Shown: one piece after another, positions 23,045 to 34,209 of the stretch
How positions within the stretch are numbered: position 1 is the stretch's first letter
How the letters are laid out: each line of letters starts with the position of its first letter
NCBI GenBank assembly: GCA_944548615.1
Contig: OX155961.1
Location: 11,656,239-11,720,238, forward strand
Source: Micropterix aruncella
Taxonomy: Eukaryota > Arthropoda > Insecta > Lepidoptera > Micropterigidae
Length of the DNA stretch: 64,000 nt
Direction: 5' to 3'
The notes under the pieces: generated by a model
Database searches by the model: none
What the model was told of the DNA's origin: nothing
What the model saw: the letters and a program-made list of their open reading frames with translations, nothing else
Made by a program: the position numbers and the translations under genes

Positions 23045-23217
23045 TACTGCCCAACAAAAAAGGAGTGTTATGTGTTCAGGGTTAATCTATGTATTTTTCC
23101 GTTTCTTTATGCCACCATAACTTCTAAACGCTTGAACTGATTTAGAAGTATGTGGTATTCTTAAACTCGTTCTGTCATCCCGAGTGTCACAGGGTACCTT
23201 AACCGGTCGAAATGCGA
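23045..23217 (+). repeat. 'AAGGAGTGT' family, 5' part
   Basis: CTGCCCAACAAAAAAGGAGT, GTGTTCAGGGTTAATCTATG, CCGTTTCTTTATGCCACC, GATTTAGAAGTATGTGGTAT, CATCCCGAGTGTCACAGGG. Truncated at the junction with the next repeat. Confidence 0.7.
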
Positions 23218-23337
23218 ACCAAAAATCTGCGCTGCAACTTCTTGGTCGATTCTATTAATAAATATTAACAATATCGCTTTCTCATGAATTTCCTTTTTAT
23301 TACCTAGTAACTAATCTTGTCAATCATGTATATTATA

Positions 23338-26017
23338 CATGGTGTGGCGTAATGAATGGATAACCCTCTTCCTATAGATAGAAGACATCATGGTGGTCCA
23401 GAAAATAAAAAAATGACCTTAGTAAAAGTCTCACGGTTTTCGAGATAATCGTCATTTTTAGAAATTTTGAAAAATTTCACCCTTTGGCAAATAAACGAGT
23501 TTTCTCAATCTGTTTTTTGGATAGTAGTCTTAGATAAGTGTGCTTTGCAATGTAAAATACTATTTCTGTGCCTCTTGTTTCTTTTTTTTTCTTACATTTT
23601 TTTTAACTCAAGGTTTCATATTTTGCATTTTCTTATCGTAAGTTTAACCACTTATAGTGTAAAAAAAAATGTACTGTCACCAGTGTGCCTAATTCGGAAA
23701 TAATTTGCCTATTTTATTAAGATTCTAAAATAGTATAGCACACTGTGTTTTTAGCTTTTAATACGAATATCTTTGCTATTAAAGTGCGGAAGGTGTAATT
23801 TTTCAAATTACAAATAATATTAAAATTTATTTAGTCAGTTGAAATTTACATACAAGTAATATTTTAATTACAGTTAAAAGCAAAGATTTGTGAAATAACA
23901 TTCATTTATTCAATAAAAAATTACAAAAAATGTTCAAAGTGTCCACCGCGACTTCTAATTCATGCCCGGCACCGTCTGATAAACGATCGTTTAATTCTTC
24001 GCGCGTATCCTGCCTCGGTTATTGTTGCGCAGCCCTTTGCACACGGTCTCTTAGCTGCTCCACTGTAGCTATGGGCTTTTTATACTTCTTATCTTTGAGG
24101 CACCCCCAGTAGAAAAAGTCGAGTGGATTGAGGTCAGGTGATCGTGGGGGCCACAAGATTGTCCCCAATCGCCCGATCCATCTGCGGGATACATGTCATC
24201 CAGGTGTTCTCGAACGCTACGAGTGTAATGGACGGGACAACCGTCGTGCTGCAGCCACATTCTCCTTCTCTCTTCTAAAGAAACATCTTCCAGTAAAATG
24301 GGAAGATCGTTTCTTTAAAAATGTAAGTAGCTCTCGGCAGTCAGCGTGCTCGGTAAATCGAATGGGCCGATAATATTGCCATTCAAGATCCCAGTGCAGA
24401 GGTTATTTAGGATCCCAGTCCATATTGAATTGGTACTGAGACTTGTCATCTCTCACAAGATGAGGGTTGGTGAGTTGCCAACTGTGAAAATTGTGCATAT
24501 TAAAATATCCATCCTTTTTGCTAGTTGATTGCTCGCTCGCTTGCATCGATCCACAAGATTTTATCAAAAAAATCGGGATCGTCGGTCATTTTCCTCAACA
24601 TTTGTTGAAAAAAATCGTATCTTGCTGGGTGGTCTCGTGGCAGCAAACACTGAACACGTTGGTAGTGATACGGATGAAGCTTTTCCTTTTTCAAAATCCT
24701 ATGCACGGTTCCTGTCGATATGCCAGTGCGTCTTGATGTCACTCGCACTGACGTAGTCGGATCAGCTTCTATTTCGTCAAGTACAATCTCTTCTTCATAT
24801 TGTTGTGGCCCTCCAGTACTCGTACCGCCAAGACCAGTTCCAGGAATTCGGCCTTCCATGTAGGCATTATGAACTCGAATAAAAACTCAATAATCGTAAT
24901 GACGAACGTTGGAGAATCTTTTCCGATAGACTGTTGCAGCTCGATTAGCGTTACCGCCGCACTCGCCGTAAATTAAATGCATTTGACCATATTCCGATAA
25001 AGTGTACAACTGCGGCATTGCAGTCAATAGGTATGCAATACCAGACTATAAAATCCAAATCACTAGGCAAATCAGGTCCGAGGTCACAGCACAAAACAGG
25101 TGTTAAATAGTCCAATCGAAAGCAGAGTATAACGATGTCGCACGACAGTAGTATGATAGCACACTGACGCGAGGAAGAAACTAAAGAAAGCCCTTGACTC
25201 ACTACACCAAACACACCGCCTCTCACACGAGGGCGTCAACTCACTACCCGTCTTTTTTCACCCTAAGCATAAAAGATCAAGACAGATTCACCGTACTTCC
25301 CGACGGCTTATCATCGGTAGCCCAGGTACCGGGATTCCAAGAATTATTATTATCCACCTAGCAGAGGCCGCGCGGTCGTATCTGTAAATTCCATGACGTA
25401 ATGTAAGATATCCTCCTAATATGAATAAAAGCAATTCAACCAACTAGCTCAACTAATTTCACTGTTGTTTTAAAAAAATATAGGTAAATTTCAACTAAAG
25501 AAATAAATTTTAGTATTATTTGTAATTTGAAAAATTACGCCTTCCGCACTTTCATAGCAGAGATATTTTTATGGAAAGATAAAAACACAGTGTGCTATAC
25601 CATTTTAGAATCTCAGTAAAATAGGCAAATTATTTCCGAATTAGGCACTCAGGTGACAGTATATATTTTTTACACTACACGAGGTTAAACTTAACTTTAA
25701 AAAAAATGCAAAATATGAAACCTTGAGCAAAAAAAATGTACGAAAAAAAAAGAAACAAGAGGCACAGAAATAGTAGTTTACATTCCAAAGCACACTTATC
25801 TAAGGCTACTATCTAAAAAACAGATTGAGAAAACTCCTTTAGTTGCAATTTTAACACTAGAAAGAGTGACAAAGGGTGAAATTTTTCAGAATTTCTAAAA
25901 ATGACGATTATCTCGAAAACCGTGAGACTTTTACTAAGGTATTTTTTTATTCTATGGACCACCATGATGTCTTCCATCTATAGGTACAGGGTTATCCATT
26001 CATTACGCCATACCATG
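23338..26017 (-). mobile_element. Tc1/mariner-superfamily transposon with long TIRs
   Basis: 2680 bp bounded by CATGGTGTGGCGTAATGAAT and its complement ATTCATTACGCCATACCATG, with TA on each side (23336-23337 and 26018-26019). The terminal inverted repeats are about 515-535 bp (23338-23853 and 25483-26017), with substitutions and an extra ~25 bp in the right arm near 25840-25870. A degenerate transposase lies between them on the minus strand. The uninterrupted repeat at 55.6 kb confirms both boundaries. Confidence 0.92.
23902..24965 (-). pseudogene. Degenerate Tc1/mariner (DD41D-like) transposase
   Basis: Read in pieces on the minus strand: GGNANRAATVYRKRF (N-terminal helix-turn-helix), EIEADPTTSVRVTSRRTGIS, TGTVHRILKKEKLHPYHYQR and FFDKILWIDAS (first catalytic Asp). 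Then MWLQHDGCPVHYTRSVREHL (second Asp), SPDLNPLDFFYWG (third) and a tail ending FCNFLLNK with the stop at 23904-23902. Counted through a frameshift, the spacing from the second Asp to the Asp of NPLD is 41 residues, suggesting a DD41D group; this is inferred. Multiple stops and frameshifts, especially 24280-24540, make it inactive. Confidence 0.85.
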
Positions 26018-26111
26018 TATATTTATATAATACATATGGGGGCGGCCAAAACGGTTACGCGCGGGATCTGACAAACGACGCCAAGTGCCTATAGGCTCTC
26101 TTGGCGTCCGA

Positions 26112-26290
26112 CTATCAAGTCAATAGTTGTCTAAATGTCCAAATCAAATGTCAATAAATTAACATAAACATATCGTGTTTCGTGTCATATTAAAGGCCCG
26201 ATTGAGTAGGTCACGAATATATATGTGTACAATCTATATGGATAAATACATAAACCAAAAATATTATTCACTTTTATTAACGGCAGTTGT
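26112..26290 (+). repeat. 'AAGGAGTGT' family, 3' part
   Basis: AATAGTTGTCTAAATGTCC, AATAAATTAACATAAACATA, GGCCCGATTGAGTAG, GGATAAATACATAAACC. Truncated 5' end; abuts the GC-rich family copy at 26368. Confidence 0.65.
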
Positions 26291-26367
26291 GTTTATTATT
26301 TCTTTAAAAATTTTTACTTGTTATCGGTACGTTCTATCGTACGTTAGATCGGATGTTCTATTTTTAG

Positions 26368-26970
26368 AGCTGTCAACTACAACGGGTGAACCCGTCACCT
26401 CATGAAGTTTTAACGATAAAGTTCGTTCTGTCTCCAATGAGGTGAGCGTAGAAGACTTGGGACGAAATCAATCCGCCGTCTAGCTACATCACATACCCGT
26501 CAGAGTCCGACGCCTTACGGCGAGGCACTGGGAAAGGTACCTAGCGGGCAGCCTCGCCCCCTGACTACCAGTTTGGAATTAACCTTTAGGATACCTCCTA
26601 CCTCCTGACTGTTACAGGATCGCTTGCGCGGTCCTCTCCCTTATGAAGCGGTGTTTCGGTGTCAACCGAATCTATCGCCGACCACGGCATCCTTTGCCCG
26701 GCTTATTCACCCGGGATCGGGTAGCCGAATGGTCGTTTCAAGAGTAGTTGCCATAAGGTTAACAACCACCCTCGCTCTAAACTGTTCCCAGACTCCCCCG
26801 GCTGTTAGTCGATTGGCTGACGCCGCACGGTGCGCAGACCATCCAGGGCGCCCGAAGGTTGACTCCTAGGGGAGACCGGCCCGCAGGTCAGCGTCCTACC
26901 CGTGAGTATGACCGACCCTGAACGAATGGGTCTGGTGGCCAACTCCAAAACGGCCCATTAGCTCCCTAAA
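26368..26970 (+). repeat. GC-rich family copy
   Basis: Begins TGTCAACTACAACGGGTGAA and ends GGCCCATTAGCTCCC. Includes CTTGCGCGGTCCTCTCCCTT, TCGCCGACCACGGCATCC, CCCGGCTGTTAGTCGATTGG. Nearly full length. Confidence 0.78.
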
Positions 26971-29079
26971 AGCTCCCGGATGTTCTATTGTTCTAAATAT
27001 TCCCGTGTGTTCTTGATTAGGTCGGATGAAAGATAATTAGGTCGTTTTAAAACAGTGTTTTCGGTGGCTCAGTGAAAAAAAACCCTTAGAAAAGAGGGAT
27101 TTCGGTCTTACATTGAAATATTTACCTGAACTTGTTATGAGTTCAGCCATGTACGAAACCAGGTTTCTCACAACTTAATGATGTAATGAAATTAGGCGAT
27201 AAAGACTGGCTGTATTGATTTTTGCAGAAATAGTTATGTACGTCGCACTCAGAAGCCCAGAAAAAACTTCAGTTGCCCGGGAAAGAGGTTTTGCGTTTTA
27301 TAGCCCCAATCCTGATATATCCATGCTTTTAGTGCGTGCGTGGGTACGTGCGTGCGTGTGTGTGTGTGTGTGTGTGATGGAATAAAAGGGACTCATTATG
27401 TGATGGAATAAAAGGGACCTTAGTTCAGTTGTTCTGCACTACATTTACTTTCTACGACTTTCTGATCGAAAAGATCTCGGCTCGGTAAGACGACTTGAGT
27501 TCTCGGCTCTGTAAGACATAACCACATATTGCCAAAGGTCATTAAGAAACTGTGCCACATTAGGGCCTGGCGGAAAGGGCTTTTTTCGTAATGGCAGCCT
27601 AAACTAAGTGTGGCCACTTCCAAAAATTGTTCTCCCTCGGGTAGCGAGGTGATACATTGCCATTTATCATAGCGCGCCTGTTCGCGGCGCGCGGCTCCGA
27701 GCAATTTGGAACATGTCGGTCAAAATGGGAGCTTGTAAAAATTCGCAAACACACTCGTACGGGACGGGCCAGTGTAATATTGGGCGCTGCGTTCTGGTAA
27801 ATGTATAATAATAAATAAATATTTAAAAAACATTAAATTTACAAATTAAAAAGGGCACGAGCCTAGTTTTAAAGGAGAATTCTACTTTCTGTATGAGCCC
27901 TGGGCCCACCAGCCAATAAGCTTGAGAGGAGTATATATATTTAGACATATTTTAATAACATTTAAATACTAAACCTTAGTGATAATATCTTAGTGATATT
28001 TAAATTTTAAATCTTTAAATTATTAGGTCTCTGACGAGAAATGTCTGTTAAGGGGGAGCCTAGTTTTGAAGGTCAAAAAAAATGATTTCATGATTGTTTT
28101 TTTAAACCTAAAGTTAAAATCTGACCGTGAATCATTTATATCAGTTTGATTAACATTTCAAAAATAGAAATACTTTCTGCAATAGTAAGAAAAAACTACT
28201 TTTAGGGTAATTTTGCCGGAAACAAAAGAGTAAACTAAGATATTAATTTTAACATATGTATTTTCTAGATGAACTAAAAATAATAACAAAAACTTATTAT
28301 TTTTATAAATTTTTAAGGATTTAAAGAAATAAAATAAAATATAGTGGGCCTGATTGCGTTTCTTGTGAAATAAAACTGAAATTAGTTGAAGCGAACGAGA
28401 TAGAGCAATACGTTAGAGCGCATATATTTAAAACTTCGATGACGTGAGATGTATGTGAGAGATAAAATTATGTCACACTAGAAAGTTCGACTGTCTACCA
28501 CTGTAGCGGGCGAATACACGTTTTCACGTCAAAAAAATATATTGCCCAAGATTGGTTGGCTGGATGGTAATGTAAGGACGGTAGCGTACTCCCATGCGAA
28601 TCGGCATTGCCGGACCGCATGACGTCACAAGAACGTTACCTACGTACCGTAACGCACGGAGACCTGTCGGCGTTATTTATCGTGCAATCAAGTCCGCCGG
28701 TAATTCGGCTTTACATACGAAATACAGGGCGCATTGTCCCCGGGTTAACAATACCACCGTGGGAGGCGGATAACACCGGCGTTATTAAAATGGGGATAGC
28801 GCAACCAAGAATTACCCTTTCAAATTGCCCGAGAGTGCGAAAAGGAAGGAACCACGGCGAGACCTTTCATCCTCTCGCTGTATCGCGTGGACAACGTTAA
28901 GGGCGTAAGTGACAACATAAAATTAAAACGCAATGGCTTTTTTACAGATAGCAACAGCTAAACTTAAAGTACTTCATAAATATTAATACTATATCTTCGT
29001 AACTCCAAATTAAAGGATATTGAACGTTATTTAAGGTTATTTTTATATTTTAAGGGAATACTCAAACGGAATACAGCCA
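26971..29079. other. Mixed non-coding region with a GT microsatellite
   Basis: A (GT/GC)n microsatellite at 27328-27376 runs into two copies of TGTGATGGAATAAAAGGGAC (27373-27420). 28500-28905 is a GC-richer, apparently unique island (frame 28607-28900 unrecognised). 27840-28380 is AT-rich. No gene supported. Confidence 0.45.
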
Positions 29080-29081
29080 TA

Positions 29082-29516
29082 CGGGGTGTATTATTGCACG
29101 GGCATTTTTTTGTGGATGAATCAGTACAACGAAGTAAACAACTTTTAATAAAAAATGTTGGAAAAAACTGAAAGTCAAAACTTTTTTTTTGGAAATATTG
29201 TTTTTTTAATTATTTTTAAATAGTATGAAAAGCTATGATCACGATGCGCTATCTAGCGGTTGGTAAAATGTCGCTGATATTGTTTATTTACGACTTATTA
29301 CCAACCGCTAGATGGCGCAGCGCGCTCAAATGCTTCTCAAACCTTTACTTAACAGTCAACTTCTTCAAATTTTCAAAAAAAAAACAAAAATTAAAAAAAA
29401 ACAAAAAAAACATTTTTTTTTTGTTTTTTTCCATTTTTATAAATCAAAAGTTGCTTACCAGGTTGTACCGATTCACCCACTAAAAAAATGCCCGTGCAGT
29501 ACCTACTAACACCCCG
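29082..29516. mobile_element. Hairpin MITE with CTCF-like motifs, copy 1
   Basis: About 435 bp, starts CGGGGTG and ends CACCCCG, each next to TA. Outer arms of about 75 bp (TTGCACGGGCATTTTTT.., GTACAAC) are inverted repeats. In the middle lies a second inverted pair: GCGCTATCTAGCGG at 29246-29259 and CCGCTAGATGGCGC at 29305-29318. The TA target suggests a Tc1/mariner-type MITE. No coding capacity. Confidence 0.85.
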
Positions 29517-29772
29517 TATATATTATACGGGCTAAACATACCATAATATAATTGGCATTTCGACTAAGGAACTCTAGGCTCAATGCTAGCTGGGACTGAA
29601 GACGGCCAACGCCTCTGAGCACCAACCTTCGTCGCACTACGAAAGGTAATGAATATGTATATGTGCAGTATACGTTCATATCATAAGGAATATGTATATG
29701 TGCCGTAACACAATATACCAACCAGTAGCTTTACTCTCGAGCTACAGGGTATTGCGGGAAAAGCGGGGTAAG

Positions 29773-30181
29773 CGTTATATCAATATATAATTCATTTATA
29801 TATTATATATTATTTTAGTTTTAATTTTTATTTTTTGGTTTTATTATTATTTTTGTATACATATATGTAAGTGTATGTGTGCATATATAGATATATATTT
29901 TATCTATACATGTATATGAGTATCTATATTTGTACCTATATGCGTAAATATTTGTAGTTTTATATTTGTCGATTTAAAAATAAGTACTAACTATAGTTTA
30001 AGTTGACAGTGCACACTTAATATCGTCATTAAAAGTCTGCCTTAGAACAGGCTTAGGCCTAGTTAGGCGACTGTGTCAAACATTAAAAATAATGTCGCAT
30101 CAATTTCTTGCTAACATCTTAATTACAAATATGACATTAATTGTTTACTAGATGTGTTACTAAATAAATAAATAAATAAAA
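29773..30181 (+). mobile_element. LINE 3'-tail insertion
   Basis: AT-rich segment ending in (TAAA)n. Flanked by GGGTAAG (29766-29772) and GGGTACG (30182-30188), a probable target-site duplication GGGTA(A/C)G. No coding sequence survives; contains AGGCTTAGGCCTAGTTAGGC, like the tail at 20380. Confidence 0.6.
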
Positions 30182-30238
30182 GGGTACGAGGATGTGGGCA
30201 GAGTGGTACGTCCCGACGAACGCCCTTGGTTAGCATAA

Positions 30239-30946
30239 AGGATGATTCATACTACACCGGGCCGGGGCCGGGCCGGGCCCCGGCCGGGACACGGTCAGAT
30301 ATCTATAGTATACTTTTGTATGAAGCAATTCATGCTTGGCCGTGCTCCGGCCGTGACCGGCCGTGCCACGACCGGAGCACGGCGTTGAAATGGCGGTGGA
30401 TATTGTTTTCCCGGCTCCGGTCTGCTAATCGTTCAATGGGAGGCTTCAGAAATCTTGAATTTTGTTTGGTTAAATCACGTTTTATTTTTCCAAGAAATAT
30501 ACTAAACAATTCTTTAGACATCCTAAAATAACCGTAAAATTTGCTCTCATCATCTATTAATTCCTTGTAGAGCCTGGCGAATTCTCCCTCCGATTGTCGT
30601 TTTCTCCAGGCTGGATGTACACTCCATCTTCTTTTATTAGATTCAGTTCGTGTTTTCAATACTTCGTCTTCAATGGCAATTGCAATAGCTGCCAACTCAA
30701 GTTGTGAAAATTGCATTAATAACACACTTTATCAATCAAGCGAAAATAGAAATTAAAAAATATTATTATCGCCAAAATAGATGGACACAACACTAGTTAT
30801 CGCGGACACGGCCGTGGGATAAATAAACTCGGAAACAGCCCGGTTACGCCCGGTGTAGCATGAATGACTGGCCCGGCCGGAGCACGTTAGAAACGACTCG
30901 GCCGGGGCCCGGCCCGGCCCCGGCCCGGTGTAGCATGAATCATCCT
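30239..30946 (-). mobile_element. PIF/Harbinger element, internally deleted
   Basis: 708 bp. Terminal inverted repeats of about 55-60 bp: AGGATGATTCATACTACACC, then a GC-only tract of GGGCC/CCGGG units; the right end is the complement. TAA (30236-30238) on the left and TTA (30947-30949) on the right match the single TTA of the empty site near 9845, so the 3-bp target TTA was duplicated (left copy since mutated). This is the TWA target typical of PIF/Harbinger. Confidence 0.88.
30330..30725 (-). CDS. Truncated PIF/Harbinger nuclease N-terminus
   Basis: 131-codon frame inside the element. ELAAIAIAIEDE is followed by KRRWSVHPAWRKRQSEGEFA, LYKEL..DESKFYGYFRMS and KELFSIFLGKIKRDLTKQNS, then FLKPPIERLA. 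This is the conserved N-terminal region of Harbinger DDE nucleases (RRRW.V.P...R....G.F; F..YFRMS...F..LL). The DDE catalytic core is absent; beyond residue about 105 the frame runs into the right-hand internal sequence and the GC-rich repeat. Not catalytically competent. Confidence 0.82.
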   Translation of the reverse strand: MLLMQFSQLELAAIAIAIEDEVLKTRTESNKRRWSVHPAWRKRQSEGEFARLYKELIDDESKFYGYFRMSKELFSIFLGKIKRDLTKQNSRFLKPPIERLADRSRENNIHRHFNAVLRSWHGRSRPEHGQA

Positions 30947-31111
30947 TTACGCACAAGCAAAGGCTGGCGATTATTTCGAGCGTTTGAATATCTGCGTGGG
31001 CCGACTAGGGGGATATCTGGCGACCATATCCGAGCCCTTACGACTCATGGCGTATTCGCTTTGATTTCAATTTTGTTCAAAGAGAAGCTTCTGTCTGGTA
31101 TTCTGTAGCCG

Positions 31112-31860
31112 TGATGTCTAGAAGTGTAATCGCGAAATGCTAATATTTGAATTTCCTCTAAGTGGAAAAAATGAAGGCGCAGCGCCCCTACCACGTCAAT
31201 ATCCTCGCGATGGATATAGATTATCATTTGCTGCGATGCCGAAGTAATAACCGGCGAGATCATAGATAGCCTCGGGATCGCCAATAATCAGCAAAGTTTT
31301 TCTTTGCGCGCGGCAAAAGAACCGAGTTGGGAGATTTACCCTCGCGGTTGTGTCAATTAGGAGTGAACCGAAGCCACCGACCTATCACTTACCCATTAGC
31401 GTCGACGCGAACCTCTCCGAGTGGCGAAATGTCGGGAGGAACGTAATTGATACGGTCTTAGGTAGAACTCGTGACCTCTGCTATAATAAAAAGTTTTATT
31501 TGAAGTTGACGGGGCAATATCTGGGCCCCATGGGTTATGTCATGTTTTAATAAAAACGTTGACACAGGAAACCTTAAAATCGTTAAAAAAAAATCGGTTG
31601 TCTGTAAAGTCGGTTTACTGACGATAGTTGAACTCACGTTCAACGTCATAAGAAAATACTGATAGAATGGTTGCATTTGAAGCAGTTTCATTTAAGATTC
31701 TGATATTGTTTATTACAAATACCCAAAAATATATGCTTTTATACTCACCGATTTGACTACAACATGTAAATGTATTATTGTATAGCAGTATAATTGTGTA
31801 ATTGTTTATTGTTTTTTTTAATTTGAAAGTTTGAAATCTCAAACTGTTAAATAACGGTTT
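31112..31860. other. Non-coding region
   Basis: A GC-moderate part (31120-31480) has no recognised gene. TTTTAATAAAAAC.TTGACACAG at 31546 recurs at 32919, part of an uncharacterised repeat. Confidence 0.45.
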
Positions 31861-32061
31861 GAGAAGCGTTTGAGCACGCTGCGCCATCTAGCGGTAGGTA
31901 ATACGTCGTAAATAAACAATATCAGCGACATTTTACCAACCGCTAGATAGCGCATCGTAATGATAGCTTTTCATACTTTTTTTTAAAAAATAAAAGTTGC
32001 TTACTTCGTTGCACTTCGTTGTACCCACAAGAAAATTGTCCGTTCAGTAAATAACATTCCG
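31861..32061. mobile_element. Hairpin MITE with CTCF-like motifs, copy 2
   Basis: Core inverted pair GCGCCATCTAGCGG (31881-31894) and CCGCTAGATAGCGC (31940-31953), right arm ending CATTCCG next to TA. The left outer arm is not recognisable, so this copy is truncated or diverged. Confidence 0.75.
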
Positions 32062-32089
32062 TATATCAAGAATACATATAAAATTATAT

Positions 32090-32740
32090 CAAGAATTTTA
32101 ATTTATTTATTTATTTATTTATTTAAGAATTAATTACTATAAAACATTGATTAGCTTACAAAAAGGCAAAACCTTAAGCTTTTGCTTATTTGTTTCTGTC
32201 CTAGACCCAACTGGGACTAGCCCGTTCTAGGGTGGACAGGACTCCAATACTACAATCAAGTTTGCTTGATTGCTTGGTTGCTTACAAATGTACCTACAAG
32301 TTTTAGTAAAAAACTAATGACACTAAATTGCCTTAAAATGTGGTCTTCAGAATAAAATAAAAAAAATATTAAAAAATATTAAAAAATATAATAAATAAAA
32401 TGCAATTCCATTATTAAATCGGCAATAAATATAATAAAAAATTCGATTAAATAATATAAATAAAGTTATATGTGAGAAAAGAAAGAAACAGTCATTATTA
32501 TTTAATATTATGTTAAGTAATATAGGTTTTAATATAAAAATACCTAGTCTATCTAGTGATTTTCATTCGTACTATTTTAGACTGAGGTTAGTAAATAATT
32601 CTTGTCGCAACCGGTAGATGGCAGCATTTATATTGAATAATAAATATAATAAATGGAACGCCTCAGAGCGAGGTAACGCCGCATGAGTCATGTTTTTTCG
32701 TGCGTGCAGCCAGCTCCATCAAATTATAAGACGTTGTCAC
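32090..32740. other. LINE-like tail and AT-rich sequence
   Basis: (TTTA)n at 32100-32125 followed by a segment with CTTGATTGCTTGGTTGCTTAC looks like a reverse-oriented LINE 3' end. A lone CCGGTAGATGGCAGC at 32611 resembles the CTCF-like motif of the MITEs. Confidence 0.4.
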
Positions 32741-32751
32741 GTCAAAAATGA

Positions 32752-33054
32752 GTTCTAAATTCCTAAAGAATTTAGCAAACGCTATGTCGAAAACGTTTAT
32801 TAGTCGCTATGTCGAAAAATTTATTAGAATCCCTTTGCAGAGTTAGGTTTAGCTTAGGTTTAGTTTACATTAGGTTTTACAAATAAAACAGAGAACTTAG
32901 CCCCTATGGGGTCTCAGTCATTTTTAATAAAAACTTTGACACAGAAAACCTAAAACCATAAAAAAATGAGTTCTAAACTCCTAAAGAATTTAGCAACCGC
33001 TATGTCGAAAACGTGTATTAGTCGCTATGTCGAAAATTCTATTAGAATCCCTTA
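32752..33054 (+). repeat. Direct repeat, 217-bp spacing
   Basis: AAA.TCCTAAAGAATTTAGCAA.CGCTATGTCGAAAACGT.TATTAGTCGC is present at 32755-32836 and 32972-33053 with few differences, and each unit has an internal echo CGCTATGTCGAAAA. Non-coding. Confidence 0.7.
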
Positions 33055-34209
33055 GATGAGTTTTAGGTTTTACATTTAAATCAAATTATTGTTATTCTAA
33101 TGAACTGATTCTGACTTTCTTACAGAAATACCCATAGAATTGGAAAAAAAAGATAAACAAGCTCTTGTAACAAGAGCGGAAAAAGTAAACAATTAAAAAT
33201 ATATTGATAGTTATATCAAACACAAATAAATACTTACATTAATGTAGATTAAAAAAGGGTCGTGCATGGAACTAATTACGACAACGCTGGAAATGATGTT
33301 ATTTGACTTCAGGCTTTTCAAATAATAGTGACGTAAGTTTGCGACGTTTTCTAGTGAAGCGTTAGACGTTATGGCAAAAAAAAAGAAGAAAAAAAGGCTT
33401 TTTTTTTGGTTTCTCGCTTATAAATTCTGAAAGGTACTTGATATCTGAACATACACTAATTAAAATTTTATAGCATAAATTTGCGCGTCCAATGACATAC
33501 TTTAAGACTGCGCAGAGCAAAATAAGCGAAAACGTTAGTCACGGTTTTGTTGCTGTAATCGATAATCTTTCAGTAATAAATATTTAAAATATTTATTTAA
33601 GATCTCAACGAATGTGTTCACAATAATACACCTTCTATAATTAAAAACCATTTACAGTTATATATTTCTATCAACATAAAGTTGGGAAAAAACTTTAAAA
33701 AAGCACTCCGGCGTTTTGCTCACTATGAATACAGAAATAGGATTTTATTTCATATTTCAATATGACTACACTAATTAAAATTTTATAGCATAAATTTGCG
33801 CGTCCAAAAATTCGTTTTTAGCAGTATGACGAAAATAGGCAAGCAGTCAAAAATAGGCAAATTGTAGCATTTTAGCTGAAAACTGTGTTATTGTTATTTG
33901 CAAACGCCTATGACTAACAAACGGCCATCACAAATGAAAAAAGTCGAATATGAAACTTGTAGAGGATCAAATCCTTAGACATAATATGTATGTCAATTAG
34001 CTGTCTGTCATTTAATTATACACTGGTCGACATTTTCTTTTTGTGCAGTCCCTAAAGCATAGCTAATTTTTTTATATGTATTTACTATCCTTAAACACAA
34101 AATGAAACAAAAAAAAATTTTACAGGTCAGGTTTTTTTATTATTTAACAAAGTGTTTTTACATAATTCTGTCATAATATGACGGGTACTGACTTAACAAA
34201 ATTTCAAAT
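33055..34209. other. AT-rich non-coding stretch with a 39-bp direct repeat
   Basis: ACACTAATTAAAATTTTATA, GCATAAATTTGCGCGTCCA occurs at 33453 and 33768. No coding sequence; it lies downstream (on the minus strand) of the decayed gene at 34210. Confidence 0.5.

Larger units (their letters stand above)
23220..26060. repeat. Older repeat split by the 2.68-kb transposon
   Basis: Flanks of the transposon (23220-23337 and 26018-26050) join into a sequence matching 55490-55640: CTGCAACTTCTTGGTCGATT, ATTAACAATATCG, TAATCTTGTCAATCATGTA and ATATGGGGGCGGCC. The copy at 55.6 kb has no insertion, so this is a host repeat predating the transposon. Confidence 0.8.
29704..31111 (+). repeat. Interspersed repeat carrying two insertions
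   Basis: Same repeat as 9737-9984, interrupted first by a LINE 3' tail (29773-30181) and then by a PIF/Harbinger element (30239-30946). Removing both restores collinearity with the 9.8-kb copy. Confidence 0.82.

Noticed and set aside
28607..28900. 97-codon ORF in a GC-rich island
   Set aside because: Low-complexity-free but unfamiliar; no splice signals or homology I can name, so treated as non-coding or regulatory.
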